This document shows, piece by piece, positions 13,666-24,700 of a DNA stretch of 64,000 nt (the stretch's first letter is position 1; each line of letters starts with the position of its first letter). The stretch is taken from NCBI RefSeq assembly GCF_963675165.1, contig NC_087377.1:462501-526500 (forward strand). The letters run 5' to 3'. Position numbers and translations under genes: made by a program. The notes below the pieces were generated by a model. The model was not told the origin of the DNA, did not search any database, and saw nothing but the letters and a program-made list of their open reading frames with translations. Source of the DNA: Halichondria panicea. Its lineage: Eukaryota; Porifera; Demospongiae; Suberitida; Halichondriidae.

Positions 13666-14533
13666 CCACACTCACACACACACACACACAGTGAAGGAGC
13701 CTCCATCACAACGCCAGCGATATTTCCATAGTCATGATGAGGTACACTAGGGGGTGTGGTCTCAGCTTGTGTGTGGGTGTGTGTGTAACTGTACATTATG
13801 CTGTGAAATTGTCGTGTACTATAATTATATAAATACGACCACTTTCCCTCATCCCCCATTTCTCTGTAGACACGCTGTTTCTTATAATCATGGACACTGA
13901 TGGGATAAGTTGAAGATAATTATTGTCAAGAAAGTAAACACAAGCCCGGCCCGTTACCAAGGAAACATGACAACATTGATCATCATTGAAAATTTTTAGC
14001 CTATGCAGTCATAAAATTAATATTGTTGTATTTTTTAATCTCTACTGCTAAAAATTAATTATGACCAAGAGTGCATGCGCTCTTGTTATGACATAATAAT
14101 AATTATTACAATAAAAGTGGTAAAGATCATTAACTATAATTATAAGTAATTAAGAATTATGTGTATTTTATAAACCTTACAGTCCCCATGAGAACCCGTG
14201 TCCTCTCACGAGAGCTGATCTACTAGCCACACCCTTAACCACTAGGCCACACCCATTCTTCACCAATCTGTGTATTATCAGGAGCTCATAAATAAGTTTA
14301 ATTTTGATGACGGCTCTCTTCTGATGCTACACAGTTACAATACATTGATCATTGATAACATAGCTGGCATGTGCAATTGTGTGGACAGACATTGACTCAA
14401 CAAAGCATTCACATCAGGTATAATTATGGTGGATAGAGTGCTAGTAGTCACCACACAAACACTTGTAATTGATAAAGAACAAATTAAAAAATAAATACCA
14501 GCAGTCACAGTTTATAATAGCTAGATGATATTG
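13666..14533. other. Non-coding region 3' of the orphan DD block
   Basis: Begins with a short CA tract, then AT-rich sequence nearly identical to unit 2 41096-41932. I see no supported exon. A frame near 13690-13760 on the minus strand is conserved between units but ends in CA repeats. Confidence 0.5.
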
Positions 14534-14719
14534 TCAGGCTAGAGTCAATTGCAATCTTCCCTTGAGGTCCTCAGCAATGTCAGCTCTACTGATAACGGGA
14601 GACTCTAGAGCTGTCAACAAGTCCTCCATTTGTGGATCACCTAGCAACCACTCAACGAGCATGTGTGTGAAACACTTGGTGACACTGTTGGGTCTTCTGG
14701 CATTCTCCTCAGCTATCAC
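14534..14719 (-). CDS. Terminal death-domain exon b (orphan block, unit 1)
   Basis: After an acceptor CAG it encodes 61 residues beginning VIAEENARR and ending LQLTLA, then TGA. The pattern W..G.P.M.DLLTALESPVISRADIAEDL is the C-terminal half (helices 4-6) of a death domain. It starts in phase 0 and pairs with the N-terminal half exon 16279-16391. The same exon is the only last exon of gene B (41933-42118). Whether it is transcribed in unit 1 is unknown. Confidence 0.65.
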   Translation of the reverse strand: MIAEENARRPNSVTKCFTHMLVEWLLGDPQMEDLLTALESPVISRADIAEDLKGRLQLTLA

Positions 14720-14884
14720 CTGCAGTGTACATTGTTATTATAATGACATCATTCTGCACTATCCAAGTTCTACGGTATATCAGCTGAAATTATGAATCAT
14801 GTCAAGTTAATTGTTGAAAGGAATTCAGTGGCCAACCAATTGCAACACAGCCACCCACACAACTAAAGAAACAAAACTACAACA

Positions 14885-15110
14885 GGGTTTCATACAGAGG
14901 GGGGGGGCCCTGGGATTTCCCACCCCCAGCCAAAATATCCCCCCCTTGAAATCTGAATATTAATGATGTCATAATAAAAATGTATATCCTTAAAAATGTC
15001 TACAATCTCATTAGACTAGTGAAATTAATTTTATGCACACAAAAAACCATGCACCTCAGATAACCATTCCTCAACAATTTTTCCGGGAAAGGACCCCCAG
15101 ACCCCCCTCC
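14885..15110. mobile_element. Truncated CAGGGTTTCATACAG element
   Basis: Carries the left terminal repeat CAGGGTTTCATACAG and the same G/C-rich interior as the complete element at 42294-42554, but the right terminus is absent. Similarity to unit 2 stops here and resumes at about 16155, so the segment with terminal exon a is bounded by this broken element. Confidence 0.55.
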
Positions 15111-15397
15111 AGACCAAGGAACAAGTACAGCAGCCATTCAGTGTTAGGTAGTGCCAGACCATCAAACCATCACCTTGTCCATCCATATATACACAACCAT
15201 CAACTTACACAGAGAGCATGAGAGATTTGTCACACAACATAGCTAGCTACTCATCTGTGTGGTGTATGCTGTTACAGTGGCTCCTCCACAACGATCAATT
15301 CAACCTATACTCCATGCAATTCAACAGCATAGACCAGCCCCTCCCCTTTTATCCATTATCGTGCAGAAGCTTGACAACCTTTTCAGCTAGCTATCAT

Positions 15398-15504
15398 GCT
15401 AGCCTCGATCCCAGGCCGAGTTTTCGCTTTTATAACGGTAGGCGACGGTAGGCGAACAACTAACCGTTATAAAAGCAAAAACTCGGCCTGGGATCGAGGC
15501 TAGC
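15398..15504. mobile_element. Fold-back element (GCTAGCCTCGAT family), 107 bp
   Basis: Long inverted repeats: the left arm starts GCTAGCCTCGATCCCAGGCC and continues through CGAGTTTT and GCTTTTATAACGGT, and the right arm is its near-perfect complement. It is flanked by TATCAT on both sides, a likely 6-bp target-site duplication. Related at its tips to the 61-bp element at 4062. Confidence 0.7.
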
Positions 15505-15743
15505 TATCATGCATGCTGCCATTAATGTACAAAATCAACCTGAACATATAACTACTTAGAAACTGCCATGGCAATTGTATATGCTTTTATATAATTATAA
15601 CGCTGATGCACTGCATTATTATTATTATGCACAAATCTTAGCAAGAGTGGGAACCAGCAAAACAAAGCATAAAAATTAATTAGTTGTTTCTGATCAATAA
15701 AAGATGTACGAGTCACTATCATGATATGGAGTCAGTGGAGGTG

Positions 15744-15932
15744 TTACTGTGAAGCTAGCTTGGTTAGTTTAGACTCCATCTGTTGGGCAATGTCTCCACG
15801 ACTAATGACAGGAGACTTGAGTGCATGGATGAGTGCTCCTAGTGTGGGGGCGGGGGTGAATCCTGTCAACCATTGCTCCAGTAGTTTAGTGAAACACACA
15901 CCAGACTCGTTCTGATAGTCTCTCTTGATGGC
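15744..15932 (-). CDS. Terminal death-domain exon a (orphan block, unit 1)
   Basis: Acceptor CACAG at 15933-15937, phase 0, 62 residues beginning AIKRDYQNESGVCF and ending KLASQ, then TAA. LLEQWLTG, LGALIHALKSPVISRGDIA and QQMESKL are death-domain helices 4-6. It competes with exon b (14534-14719) for the same N-terminal half exon 16279-16391. Absent from unit 2. A GT microsatellite lies immediately upstream, in the intron. Confidence 0.65.
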   Translation of the reverse strand, partial: AIKRDYQNESGVCFTKLLEQWLTGFTPAPTLGALIHALKSPVISRGDIAQQMESKLTKLASQ

Positions 15933-15933
15933 C

Positions 15934-15970
<37 letters not shown>

Positions 15971-16013
15971 GGGTGGGTGTGTGTGTGTGTGGGTGGGTGT
16001 GTGTGTGTGTGTA
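15933..16013. repeat. (GT)n/(GGGT)n microsatellite
   Basis: GT dinucleotide run with GGGT interruptions. On the minus strand it forms the CA-rich tract directly before the acceptor of terminal exon a. Confidence 0.85.
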
Positions 16014-16278
16014 CATGTGAACTACTAATTTCACTACTACAGCCATAGAGTCACTGACACCACAGGCACACAGAGGATTATAGGAATGAGGATAATTATT
16101 GCTATAGGCTAATAATAATAAATGGTTTGCACATGCAGGCTAATTATGACAATGAGTGCAGTACTGCTTGCTGGCACATTCCTTAACTGATGATGCCTGA
16201 CTGTATGAGCACAGGGCTATTAGTACACAGTCATCTACTGCTATACAGTGTTCAGTACACACACAGCAGAGCACTCAC

Positions 16279-16391
16279 ATCTAGTGTCCCCTCATTGACA
16301 CCCAACTGCACTCCCAGAGGACGCCATGTCCCCCTCACCTCCCAGGCAGCTGTCCTCACTACCCTCAAATGATGATCCACACTCAGTCCCT
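16279..16391 (-). CDS. Death-domain N-half exon (orphan block, unit 1)
   Basis: Encodes EGLSVDHHLRVVRTAAW, then EVRGTWRPLGVQLGVNEGTLD, helices 1-3 of a death domain with the typical W..LG..LGV pattern. Starts with 2 nt, ends in phase 0 before GTGAGT. Nearly identical to gene B exon 42753-42865. Confidence 0.65.
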
Positions 16392-16558
16392 CTGGAAGGA
16401 ACACACAATCATGACAACAACATAACACTGTCATTATTCCTAAGCAATGCCTACAGTAACTAAAACACACATTACTGAAGGACACTCTGTATTGTACTGA
16501 TGAGATCAGCTACATCATTATTCACTGCTGTTAATTAAATCAAGATTAATATGCTTAC

Positions 16559-16610
16559 CATCGTGAGTGAGAGGACAAATATCAGGAGAGATGTCGCTGG
16601 TAGCTTTTGT
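16559..16610 (-). CDS. Linker exon between the two death domains (orphan block)
   Basis: Encodes TKATSDISPDICPLTHD, phase 0 to phase 1, bounded by CAG and GTAAGC. Same as gene B exon 43031-43082. Confidence 0.55.
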
Positions 16611-16702
16611 CTGTAAAGAGAAATCAAATATTAGTTACTTGTGTTTATATAATGTATAATAATAGAACATGTTCTGTAAAGACTTGTAATATAGTTGCCA
16701 AC

Positions 16703-16858
16703 CTTAATGGTTGCTGCAATGTCCCCACGAGCAATGGCGGGAGACTCTAGTGCTCTAACAAGGGCAGACCAGGAGGGGGGAGGAGAGGAGCGCTTCACCC
16801 AGTGTGTCAGCATGGCCTCAAAGCACGGCTCAACCAAGCGATAGTCCTTCTCAAGACT
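16703..16858 (-). CDS. First death domain, C-half exon (orphan block, unit 1)
   Basis: 52 codons, phase 0 to 0: SLEKDYRLVEPCFEAML, THWVKRSS, SWSALVRALESPAIARGDIAATIK. Death-domain helices 4-6. Only a few residues differ from gene B exon 43179-43334, in contrast to the diverged ANK exons. Confidence 0.65.
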
Positions 16859-17155
16859 CTGTATCAGTACACACAGTGAAACACAGTATTAAATACTTAG
16901 TAAGAGCTCAACATTACGTTGCTATAGTAACCTGTTAAATAGGTTGGTACTTCATACAAGACCACACCAAATATGCAGAGTCAGCATTGCTAGAGATACC
17001 TCATTCTAAGAATGCTTACAATTGAAACGCTCACTATACAACCATTAAATAACAGTAGCAGTCAATTAAATAGTGCACACACATAATTAGAATGAAGGGA
17101 CTACACTGGGAGAATATACTCAAGGTGGTGGAGGTAGTCATTGTTAAGGTCTCAC

Positions 17156-17280
17156 CTTCCTAGTTGCATAGTCAATGTCCAGTTCTATAGCCAGGCTGTA
17201 CCAGTCAGAGCGTATCTCTTTGATCACTTCCTTCACATCTGCAAACTGCGGCTGATCAGTTTCAGAGCTGGAGGTGTCCT
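17156..17280 (-). CDS. First death domain, N-half exon (orphan block, unit 1)
   Basis: Encodes an acidic linker and FADVKEVIKEIRSDWYSLAI, then ELDIDYATRK: death-domain helices 1-3. Phase 1 to 0. It has one extra codon relative to gene B exon 43632-43753, otherwise nearly identical. Confidence 0.65.
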
Positions 17281-17370
17281 CTGTAGCAATTCAAATATAA
17301 TCACACATTGTACAGTACACACGTAACAATGTACACACAATCTGCACACATGCTCTGACATTATTCTCAC

Positions 17371-17619
17371 CAACACTCTCTTTGAGGCAGTGGTACACGG
17401 TGAAGAAAGGTTTCTGGTTCTTGGAGATCTCACAACTGATAAAGCCCTTGAAGTAACTATTTGAAGAGGTTTTGAATTCCAATTTGTGTTCAACCTCATC
17501 AATTTCAGGGCTTCTCTTGCTCTGGTGAGGTTTTTGTCCCTCAACTCTCGCTTAGAGGCAAAGGGCAGAGCCTTAATGACCTCATCTGAAGAAAGGTCAA
17601 CTGATATAAAGACCAGGTC
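17371..17619 (-). pseudogene. Ig-like domain exon with frameshift (orphan block, unit 1)
   Basis: Homologous to gene B Ig exon 43844-44078. The 3' part is conserved (YFKGFISCEISKNQKPFF), but the exon is 249 bp versus 235 bp. The 14-bp difference puts the 5' part (DLVFISVDLSSDEVIKALPF) out of frame with it, and a TAA lies just upstream in the downstream frame. This supports reading the unit 1 Ig-DD-DD block as a relic rather than an active 3' end. Confidence 0.6.
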
Positions 17620-17688
17620 CTAAATGAACAGTTTGTGTACAGTCAAAATAATATTGCTTCCAAACGTGTATGATTCCACTGTACTGAC

Positions 17689-17839
17689 CTTGAGGTCACG
17701 ATGTATGGTGGATTTTGTCCGATGGTGTAGCCTAGCAACGGCCTTAGCAACGTCAGAGAGAAGATATGCAACACTTCACGTTGTCTCAGTCGAGTGCCCG
17801 CTGATAATCGCTGATTCAGCAAATCTATCACCGAAGTAC
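17689..17839 (-). pseudogene. Orphan NAK-kinase exon (HRDLK region) with 2-bp insertion
   Basis: Bounded by TAG and GTCAGT. It encodes SVIDLLNQRLSAGTRLRQRE and, after a frame change, DVAKAVARLHHRTKSTIHRDLK. This matches the AAK1/BMP2K stretch from VVNLMNQRL to IIHRDLK, including the catalytic HRD motif. A TCTCTCT run carries an extra CT compared with the open version and breaks the frame. No neighbouring kinase exon is visible, so the exon is isolated between the DD exon of gene A and the orphan Ig exon. It belongs to the same kinase family as the fragments at 88-1573, 31340-32829 and 59615-61109, which lack this part. Confidence 0.7.
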
Positions 17840-18686
17840 CTATTTATACAGGAAGAAAACTTCAGTAATAATTATTATTAGCTACAATAAGTGTTAGGCC
17901 ATGTAAAGTCAATTTGTAGTTTCTCAGGCCCTCGCGCTTGGAAATTGGCAGCTTTATAAAAAAAAACTTAAATATCACGTGACCTCAAATTAAAGGCACT
18001 AAAAGAAAAGATAAATTTGTATGGTTTTTGGTCATGAATATAATTATGACTAAAATTAATTAGTAAAAATTATGCACTTCCGCTTATTGAGGAAGTTAGG
18101 GGCCAGTTTTCAATTAAAATGCTATGAATATCATTATTATTTATCAAAATGCCTCAATCGCTTGCTATTTTAGGAATAATACCCTGAGAAACTACAAATT
18201 GACTTTGCTTGGCCTTAGTGATTCTCACTACTAGATGTCAGAATGTCAACACTTGATTAGAGGGAGTGGGAATCACTACTAAGCTGATTGAAACATGTCA
18301 ACAATCTGAAAGGATTTAATATTCCTAAGCGAACCTACTCACCCTAGCATTGTCCAGCTCCTTCTGCAGACTAGCCACCATATCCACTAATACTGGACTG
18401 TGTGCTCCTCCAGCTCATGCCTGCAGACACTCACTCTAGCTCTAGCTCTAGCTCTGATCATGAGAAGGCCATGTGGTTAACAAGAAGCTGCAACTGAAGT
18501 CATCCTGTACCCAACAACAATGGTAAAGGGTCACTAAACTAGAAAGCTGAAAATTAAATTTAAAAATAGAAGGTGGTATAATCAAACACAGAACACAGAG
18601 CATTATAATAGTCAGTACTTATAGTCAACACAGAGTTAGTTCTTTACTTGACATTCTTGCATGCTTCTTTACTTGACATCTCCCTT
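17840..18686. other. Spacer between gene A 3' end and orphan kinase exon
   Basis: AT-rich. A possible short minus-strand exon near 18350-18425 (MVASLQKELDNAR before GTGAGT) cannot be placed in a gene. Confidence 0.4.
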
Positions 18687-18703
18687 TCAAGCAACTCCAG
18701 TAT
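18687..18703 (-). CDS. Gene A exon 13: putative last coding exon
   Basis: After TACAG, in the required phase, it reads NTGVA then TGA. The shortness makes it provisional. The alternative, splicing onward to the downstream Ig-DD-DD block, meets a frameshift in the Ig exon. Confidence 0.4.
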
Positions 18704-21700
18704 CTGTATGAAAGCATGAGCACAATAAACTAGAGCCTTATAAGCAAAACATTGTGTGCAATGAAAATAGGGATCAGATTTACAGTAATAATTATTTGTA
18801 TGAAAACATGAGTGCATGATACATGATTTAGGTGAGGGCTAGTAGAACCATCAAGTACTTAGAATGCTGTATACTATTATTGCATGGCACTACTGACGAG
18901 CAAGTTCACATGTTAATAGTCAAAGTGATGATTCACTAGGTAACTCACTGGTATGCTCCACACAGGCCTTGTGAATGCTGCGAACTGACTCTCCGTCCTC
19001 AATCTCTGAGGCAATCTCCACTAATCGACCGTAAGTAGCTGACGATTTCGATGGATACATTTCAACAATACTTTTACTCTTCCATTTCTTCAGAGCAGCG
19101 TGAAATCTCCCAGGGATATTATCAACCATGGAAGGACTCTGATCGATAGCGTATATCTCAGCATCACTGAGGCCCAGCCTGTGCTTGTATTTATGGTAGC
19201 CAGCAATCTCGGTAGACAACTGGAGAAGAGCTTCATCCGAGCACTCACTATCCAACTGAGCTGCAGTCGCTGTCGTCTCATGAGCTGAACAGATGAAACA
19301 TACATTGTTAAGTGACATCACTTCCTATTAGAACTGTATACTGATGTAATGTTGACTTAATTCACAATACAAACCAATGCACAGTATCTGCTACCTGACT
19401 GAGTGGTTGTGTGTGGAGTGGCTAGTGGAGTCACTGCATTACCTGTGAGGAGGATACGACAATATAACAGTCATGCACAAGAGTACCACTTCATTACACA
19501 ATGATCAAGCTACTCAAATTAGACCCATAATAAAAAGCTACACACTAGAATTGGGCAGTTGTAAGAGTTATGTTGTCATTGTGGGGCAGAGGAAGCAAAC
19601 ACTGTGTACCAGGTTATGTGATAAGTAGAAATCACAGAACTTAATATAGTATGTGATAAATGGTACTTGAGGTTAGATAACTGACTTGACTGGTGTTTGT
19701 AGAGAGCTGTGTAGAGAGTGAGGAGCACTTTCCCAGCAGCTGCATCCTTCACATCACACTGGTAGTGACCAAAGTCCTCTTCTCTCACACTCTGGAAGCT
19801 CACAGTATTGGGTTTGCTGAGAACAAGTGCTGTGTCATCATCTCCCACTTTGCTCCAATCAAAGGAAAACTGATCCAAAGACTTTCTAGCAAACTTGAGC
19901 ACACACAAGCTTGCCTTCTGACCAACACTTACAGCCTAGATAACAGAGAATAATTATAAGTAAAGAATAGTACAATATTTTTCTGTTAGATAGTCTAACA
20001 AGTAAACAGTATAAAGGCCAATCACATGAAAAGTACATTAATTCTTATCATAAACGATTAGTACGTACATGCATACACACACACACCTTTCCTAGCCAAA
20101 CTTGCTGTTCTGATTTGAGTCCAACAGCTTTCTTGGAAGCCTCACAGATAAACCTGATTCGTGATTTGCTAGAGAGAGCACACAGATGGTTGACGCTGCA
20201 TTCAGTACAAGCTTTGGAACAGGGACATTGGAATGCAATATGCATAACCAGATGTTGGAACAGGCACTTGAGAGTGTAGAGGATTGCTGTCAGCACATAT
20301 CCACAGAGGTCATGAAGAGAGGTGTCAGAGTCGTCTCGAGAGATTCGAATTTCGTAGCTCTTTTCGTGGGAGAGTAGTGTAACCGTATGAACATCATCGA
20401 CAGAAAACGATACACAATTTCGTTTGACGCCATGTTCCACCAATTCCCACGTCAATCCGAGAATTCCATGAGGGCCTTGGGAAACTAGTCGAGAGATGAG
20501 CCCACAGAAAACTCCTGTTGGTACGTAACCAAAGCTGAATTTGATGTGGAGTGGTTCTGGGTTGTTGTTGTCTGGTGGATGTGGGTTGGTCAGCTCCTCT
20601 TGTGAAGCACAGTCCAAAATAGCCGGCATGAGGTACGTGATTCGAGTGACCTTCGGATCATTGGCATCTTTGTGGACAATTTCGGAAAGAAGGTTGAGAT
20701 ATTGCAGCAGTATGATGAGATGCTTGGCTGGGATAATCTCTCCTTCATTGAGCATCTTTGTAACATCGGGACCATTACAGTACTTGATAATGGCCTCCAG
20801 TGAAAACTGCCCCATCTTGACCAACTCTGCTCGCTCAAACTCAGTAACGTGGCCTTCAGAATGGAGGATGCGTAAAGCAGCAAGGATCAGTTGGCTGATG
20901 CTAGTGAAGATCACTTCAGGGGTGCAGAACATGTGGTTGCTTAGCCAGCCATCGATATCGTTGGGTACATTCCCGTAATGGAGTATGGATCCAATCTTCT
21001 GTAGGTACCTGTTGGTGTGTGTGCGTGGGTGTGTGTGTGGGAGTGACGATCGACAAGTGCCGTACATACTGTATAGCGAGAAATTTTCAAGGGTTAGCAA
21101 TCCTACATGAAAACGAAAATAGTTCTTCGAAAGGCGTGGCTTCTACTTCTTGGACTAAATACATACATGTAACTAGCACTTGTGTAAACTGTTAGTGTGT
21201 GTGTAGTCAACCCACCACATTTATTCAACGAAATGCTTTTAGAGGCCATTTCAAAATTTCGCACTTACGTCTACACAGTATAATTATAGACTACATGAAT
21301 TACAAACTAACCAGAGACAGAATTTGGTGTCTTCTTCATCCATTTCCAACAATCTCCCTATTTCCAGACAGTCTTCCATCGACACGATTGAGTACTCCAT
21401 CCGCAGTAGTGTGCCCAGTAGGAGCCATTTCGGTTTGATGGGCAGAGATGCATCCTTGAAGTGACAGGCGAAAACATCGCTCATGAAATCACGAATTGGG
21501 GCAATGTCAGACTGTTCAGTTCCAGCAAAGTTGTCCACGGCAAAAAATGAAGATTCAGAATCTGACGGAGGTGATACAAGGATCTCGGCAAACTTTTGAG
21601 TGGTTGCTTTCAGAGCATCGTTGACTTGCTTGATTTTTTCTTTTGGATTCTCCAACTTGTCCACGTGAGTACCGATCAAAGCTGCTACCGGACGAACTTG

Positions 21701-24700
21701 TTGGAACTTTTCAAACTTTTCGCTCAATTTGGAGGTGGTTTTGTACTTGGCATCTTCTCGAGAGACGTGATGGATACTGGCAACTGCTGAGAGGATTTGA
21801 GAGACTGTGGCTTCCACTGTGTGTACAGCTTTGAATGGAGTAATGACTGTGTTGTCACGACTGAAGGGGATATCGTAGGGCTTGTCAAGTTCCTTGCTTA
21901 GATCCAAGAACACTAGATACATGGCCGGACCATTGCATAGGGCTGGTAGCATTTCTAGGAAGGAAGGTTGTCCTCCAACATCGTTGATGTTTAGTAAGGT
22001 GTTGCCAAGACATTTGGCCATTTCAGAGTAGTTTCCGTTCTTTATCAGCTTTTGCAGTCGAGCCTTGATGGGTATGAGCCTGTTCTGTTGGTAAGCATTC
22101 TCTCGTCTTTCAGAATGTGGAGGTTTTGGCCGAGGCTTTTCAGGGGAAGGTGGTTTGGCTGTGCTTGTGTGCTTTTCGCTTTCGGGGACAGTTTTTGTCT
22201 TTTTCTCAGTTGGGGCACTTGGGACTTCATCGACCTTGCTACTGTACATGTAGCCAAAGAGGATCTTTGCTTCCTCTTCTACGTCTTTAGAACAAACCCA
22301 TTCTGTGGCATCTTTGTTCATGTAGGCGACCACTTGATGGCAATTGGTGAGTAGCGTACTGCGTAGCTTTGCCTTGTCTCCAGCAGAACTGATGTTTACG
22401 ATATCTTTCAGTAAACGGCCAAGAGTTGTTGTTTTCCCCACAGATGGTGGCCCGACAAGAAGGAGGCGGAGGTACTGCATGGAGATAGTGTCTTTGTCAG
22501 TCATCAGATCGTCCAATTTCTTCAGATATCGCTTTTGCTCTCCAATCACTGCATATAAGAAAGAGCAATAATTATTAAACTGTACACTCAAACACGCTAT
22601 GTTATTGATATTATACAGACAATGCACCACCCACCAACCTATTAACTGCATCCCTTATAATATTTATAAGACACTCCTTATTGTGGTATCAAATTATGTA
22701 CGAATATCATTAAAATGAACTCATTATATCCGCGGCTATATCCGGTTATGCTAGTGAACAAGAAGTCTTTTTCAGACAAGAGATTAACAGTTATGGCTGT
22801 TGAAATAATTATGTCTTTTTCATCTTCATGTAATGCAATATTCAACACAGGTGAGTATAACTTCAATACAGCAACCCACCTACTACTACCCACAGCTCAG
22901 AATAACTACTACCAACCTTTGTCAAGGTTTGCCCTCAGGTTGGTTGCTAGTTTCTCGTGTCCGAGTTCACGAAGGTAGTGTTCAACTGTCTCATATGTCC
23001 TTTCACCAGTCAAAGAGATTTTGTTGTCTAGGAGCAGCTTTTCTAGAGCATCAGAGTCTTCCTCAGTCAATGGAGTGCCTGCATACACAACCAGCAATGT
23101 TGACACAGCTGACAATGAATACATACTGGCACATTTTGGCTAGTGATAACATGATACGTGACTTCAGCTATAACACTCCAGGACAATCATGATTCAATAG
23201 AAATGTTATAATGAACACTATACGGGGAAATAGGACATGTGCCCCCGGACAATTTTTGTTAATTAGGTGTTCTGAGGTGAATTCTGGGTGGCTTTATATA
23301 TAGGTGAGGGGTGGAGGAGATGCTCAAGTGATACTGGGAGACCCAGAGGAGAGCATGACTGCAAGCAGGTACTAGGTGAGGGATGGAGGAGATGCTCAAG
23401 TGATACTGGGAGACCCAGAGGAGAGCATGACTGCAAGCAGGTACTAGTTGAGGGATGGAGGAGATGCTCAAGTGATACTGGGTGCCTCAGAGGAGAGCAT
23501 GACTGCAAGCAGGTACTAGGTGAGGGGTGGAGGAGATGCTCAAGTGATACTGGGAGACTCAGAGGAGAGCATGACTGCAAGCAGGTACTAGGTGAGGGAT
23601 GGAGGAGATGCTCAAGTGATACTGGGATACCCAGAGGAGAGCATGACTGCAAGCAGGTACTAGGTGAGGGATGGAGGAGATGCTCAAGTGATACTGGGAT
23701 ACCCAGAGGAGAGCATGACGTACTGCAAGCAGGTACTAGGTGAGGGATGGAGGAGATGCTCAAGTGATACTGGGATACCCAGAGGAGAGCATGACTGCAA
23801 GCAGGTACTAGGTGAGGGATGGAGGAGATGCTCAAGTGATACTGGGAGACTGCCACCATCATAATAGGAGAGAGGAAGAGATCTGTACACATGCACTGGA
23901 TACTCTTCATTATCATTTCACTTATTATAATACATGATGATATCAAGTGATGAATGAAATGGTTCACTGTCAATAAAGTGAGCAGACTTTAACCCTTTCC
24001 CGGCTTTAATTAAAAAAACTTAAATACAGAATAAATACACATTTTTCTTTAAAAATACATATCTCATGAACAATGCATTGTAATCACTTGCAACTATTTC
24101 CTACAGGTAGCCCATATCCTGGGGGTACCATGACATCATCATCGTTACCTAGCAACTGACCACCCCCCACTAATTAACGATTTTTTTACACATTTCACAA
24201 TTATGAATATTGTATGAAGGCATGAAGTAACTAAAGACACTAAATAAGTGTTCTCAATGTTCTCACAGTGACATGGTTCAATCAGGATCAGCAGAAACTT
24301 CTCTGCGAGGTCGTATCGGCAGACGCTCTTTTCCCGGGAAATGTTTTCTTCACCTACACACAGGTTTACAAGTTCAATGGTGGCTCATGATGTCCACTTG
24401 TGTACTAACTAGACTAAGCATACCATACTGAAGCTATCCAGACTACATATGGATTTATGATACTCCATAGTTACTTACAAGGTCCAGGACTTTGGTTCAT
24501 GCTCAGGAGCTTCTTCCTCTGGTTCTTCAGGCTCTATATTTATAGCTTGACCTCTGAAAAGTAGTTTCCTCTCTTGGTATGATCCCAGTCACTGTCCTCT
24601 TACTCAACAAGGCCATAAGCATCGTTATTCTCACTGTCTAGCTGCCCTAGAACCTCGCTGAGGTTGTACTACAAAGATCTTGTAGCCATTATCAAACGGT

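Noticed and set aside
17371-17619. Unit 1 Ig-DD-DD block as the normal 3' end of gene A
   Set aside because: COR exon phase would fit, but the Ig exon is frameshifted relative to gene B and gene A has its own Ig and DD followed by an in-frame stop. Not excluded without transcripts.
20541-20978. 145-codon plus-strand frame opposite gene A COR, and similar frames opposite Roc exons
   Set aside because: Shadow of a well-supported minus-strand exon, with no motif of its own.
23263-23973. 236-codon minus-strand frame with repeated LEHLLHPSPSTCLQSCSPLG-type motif
   Set aside because: Product of the 72-bp minisatellite inside an intron. The gene A exon chain skips it in phase.
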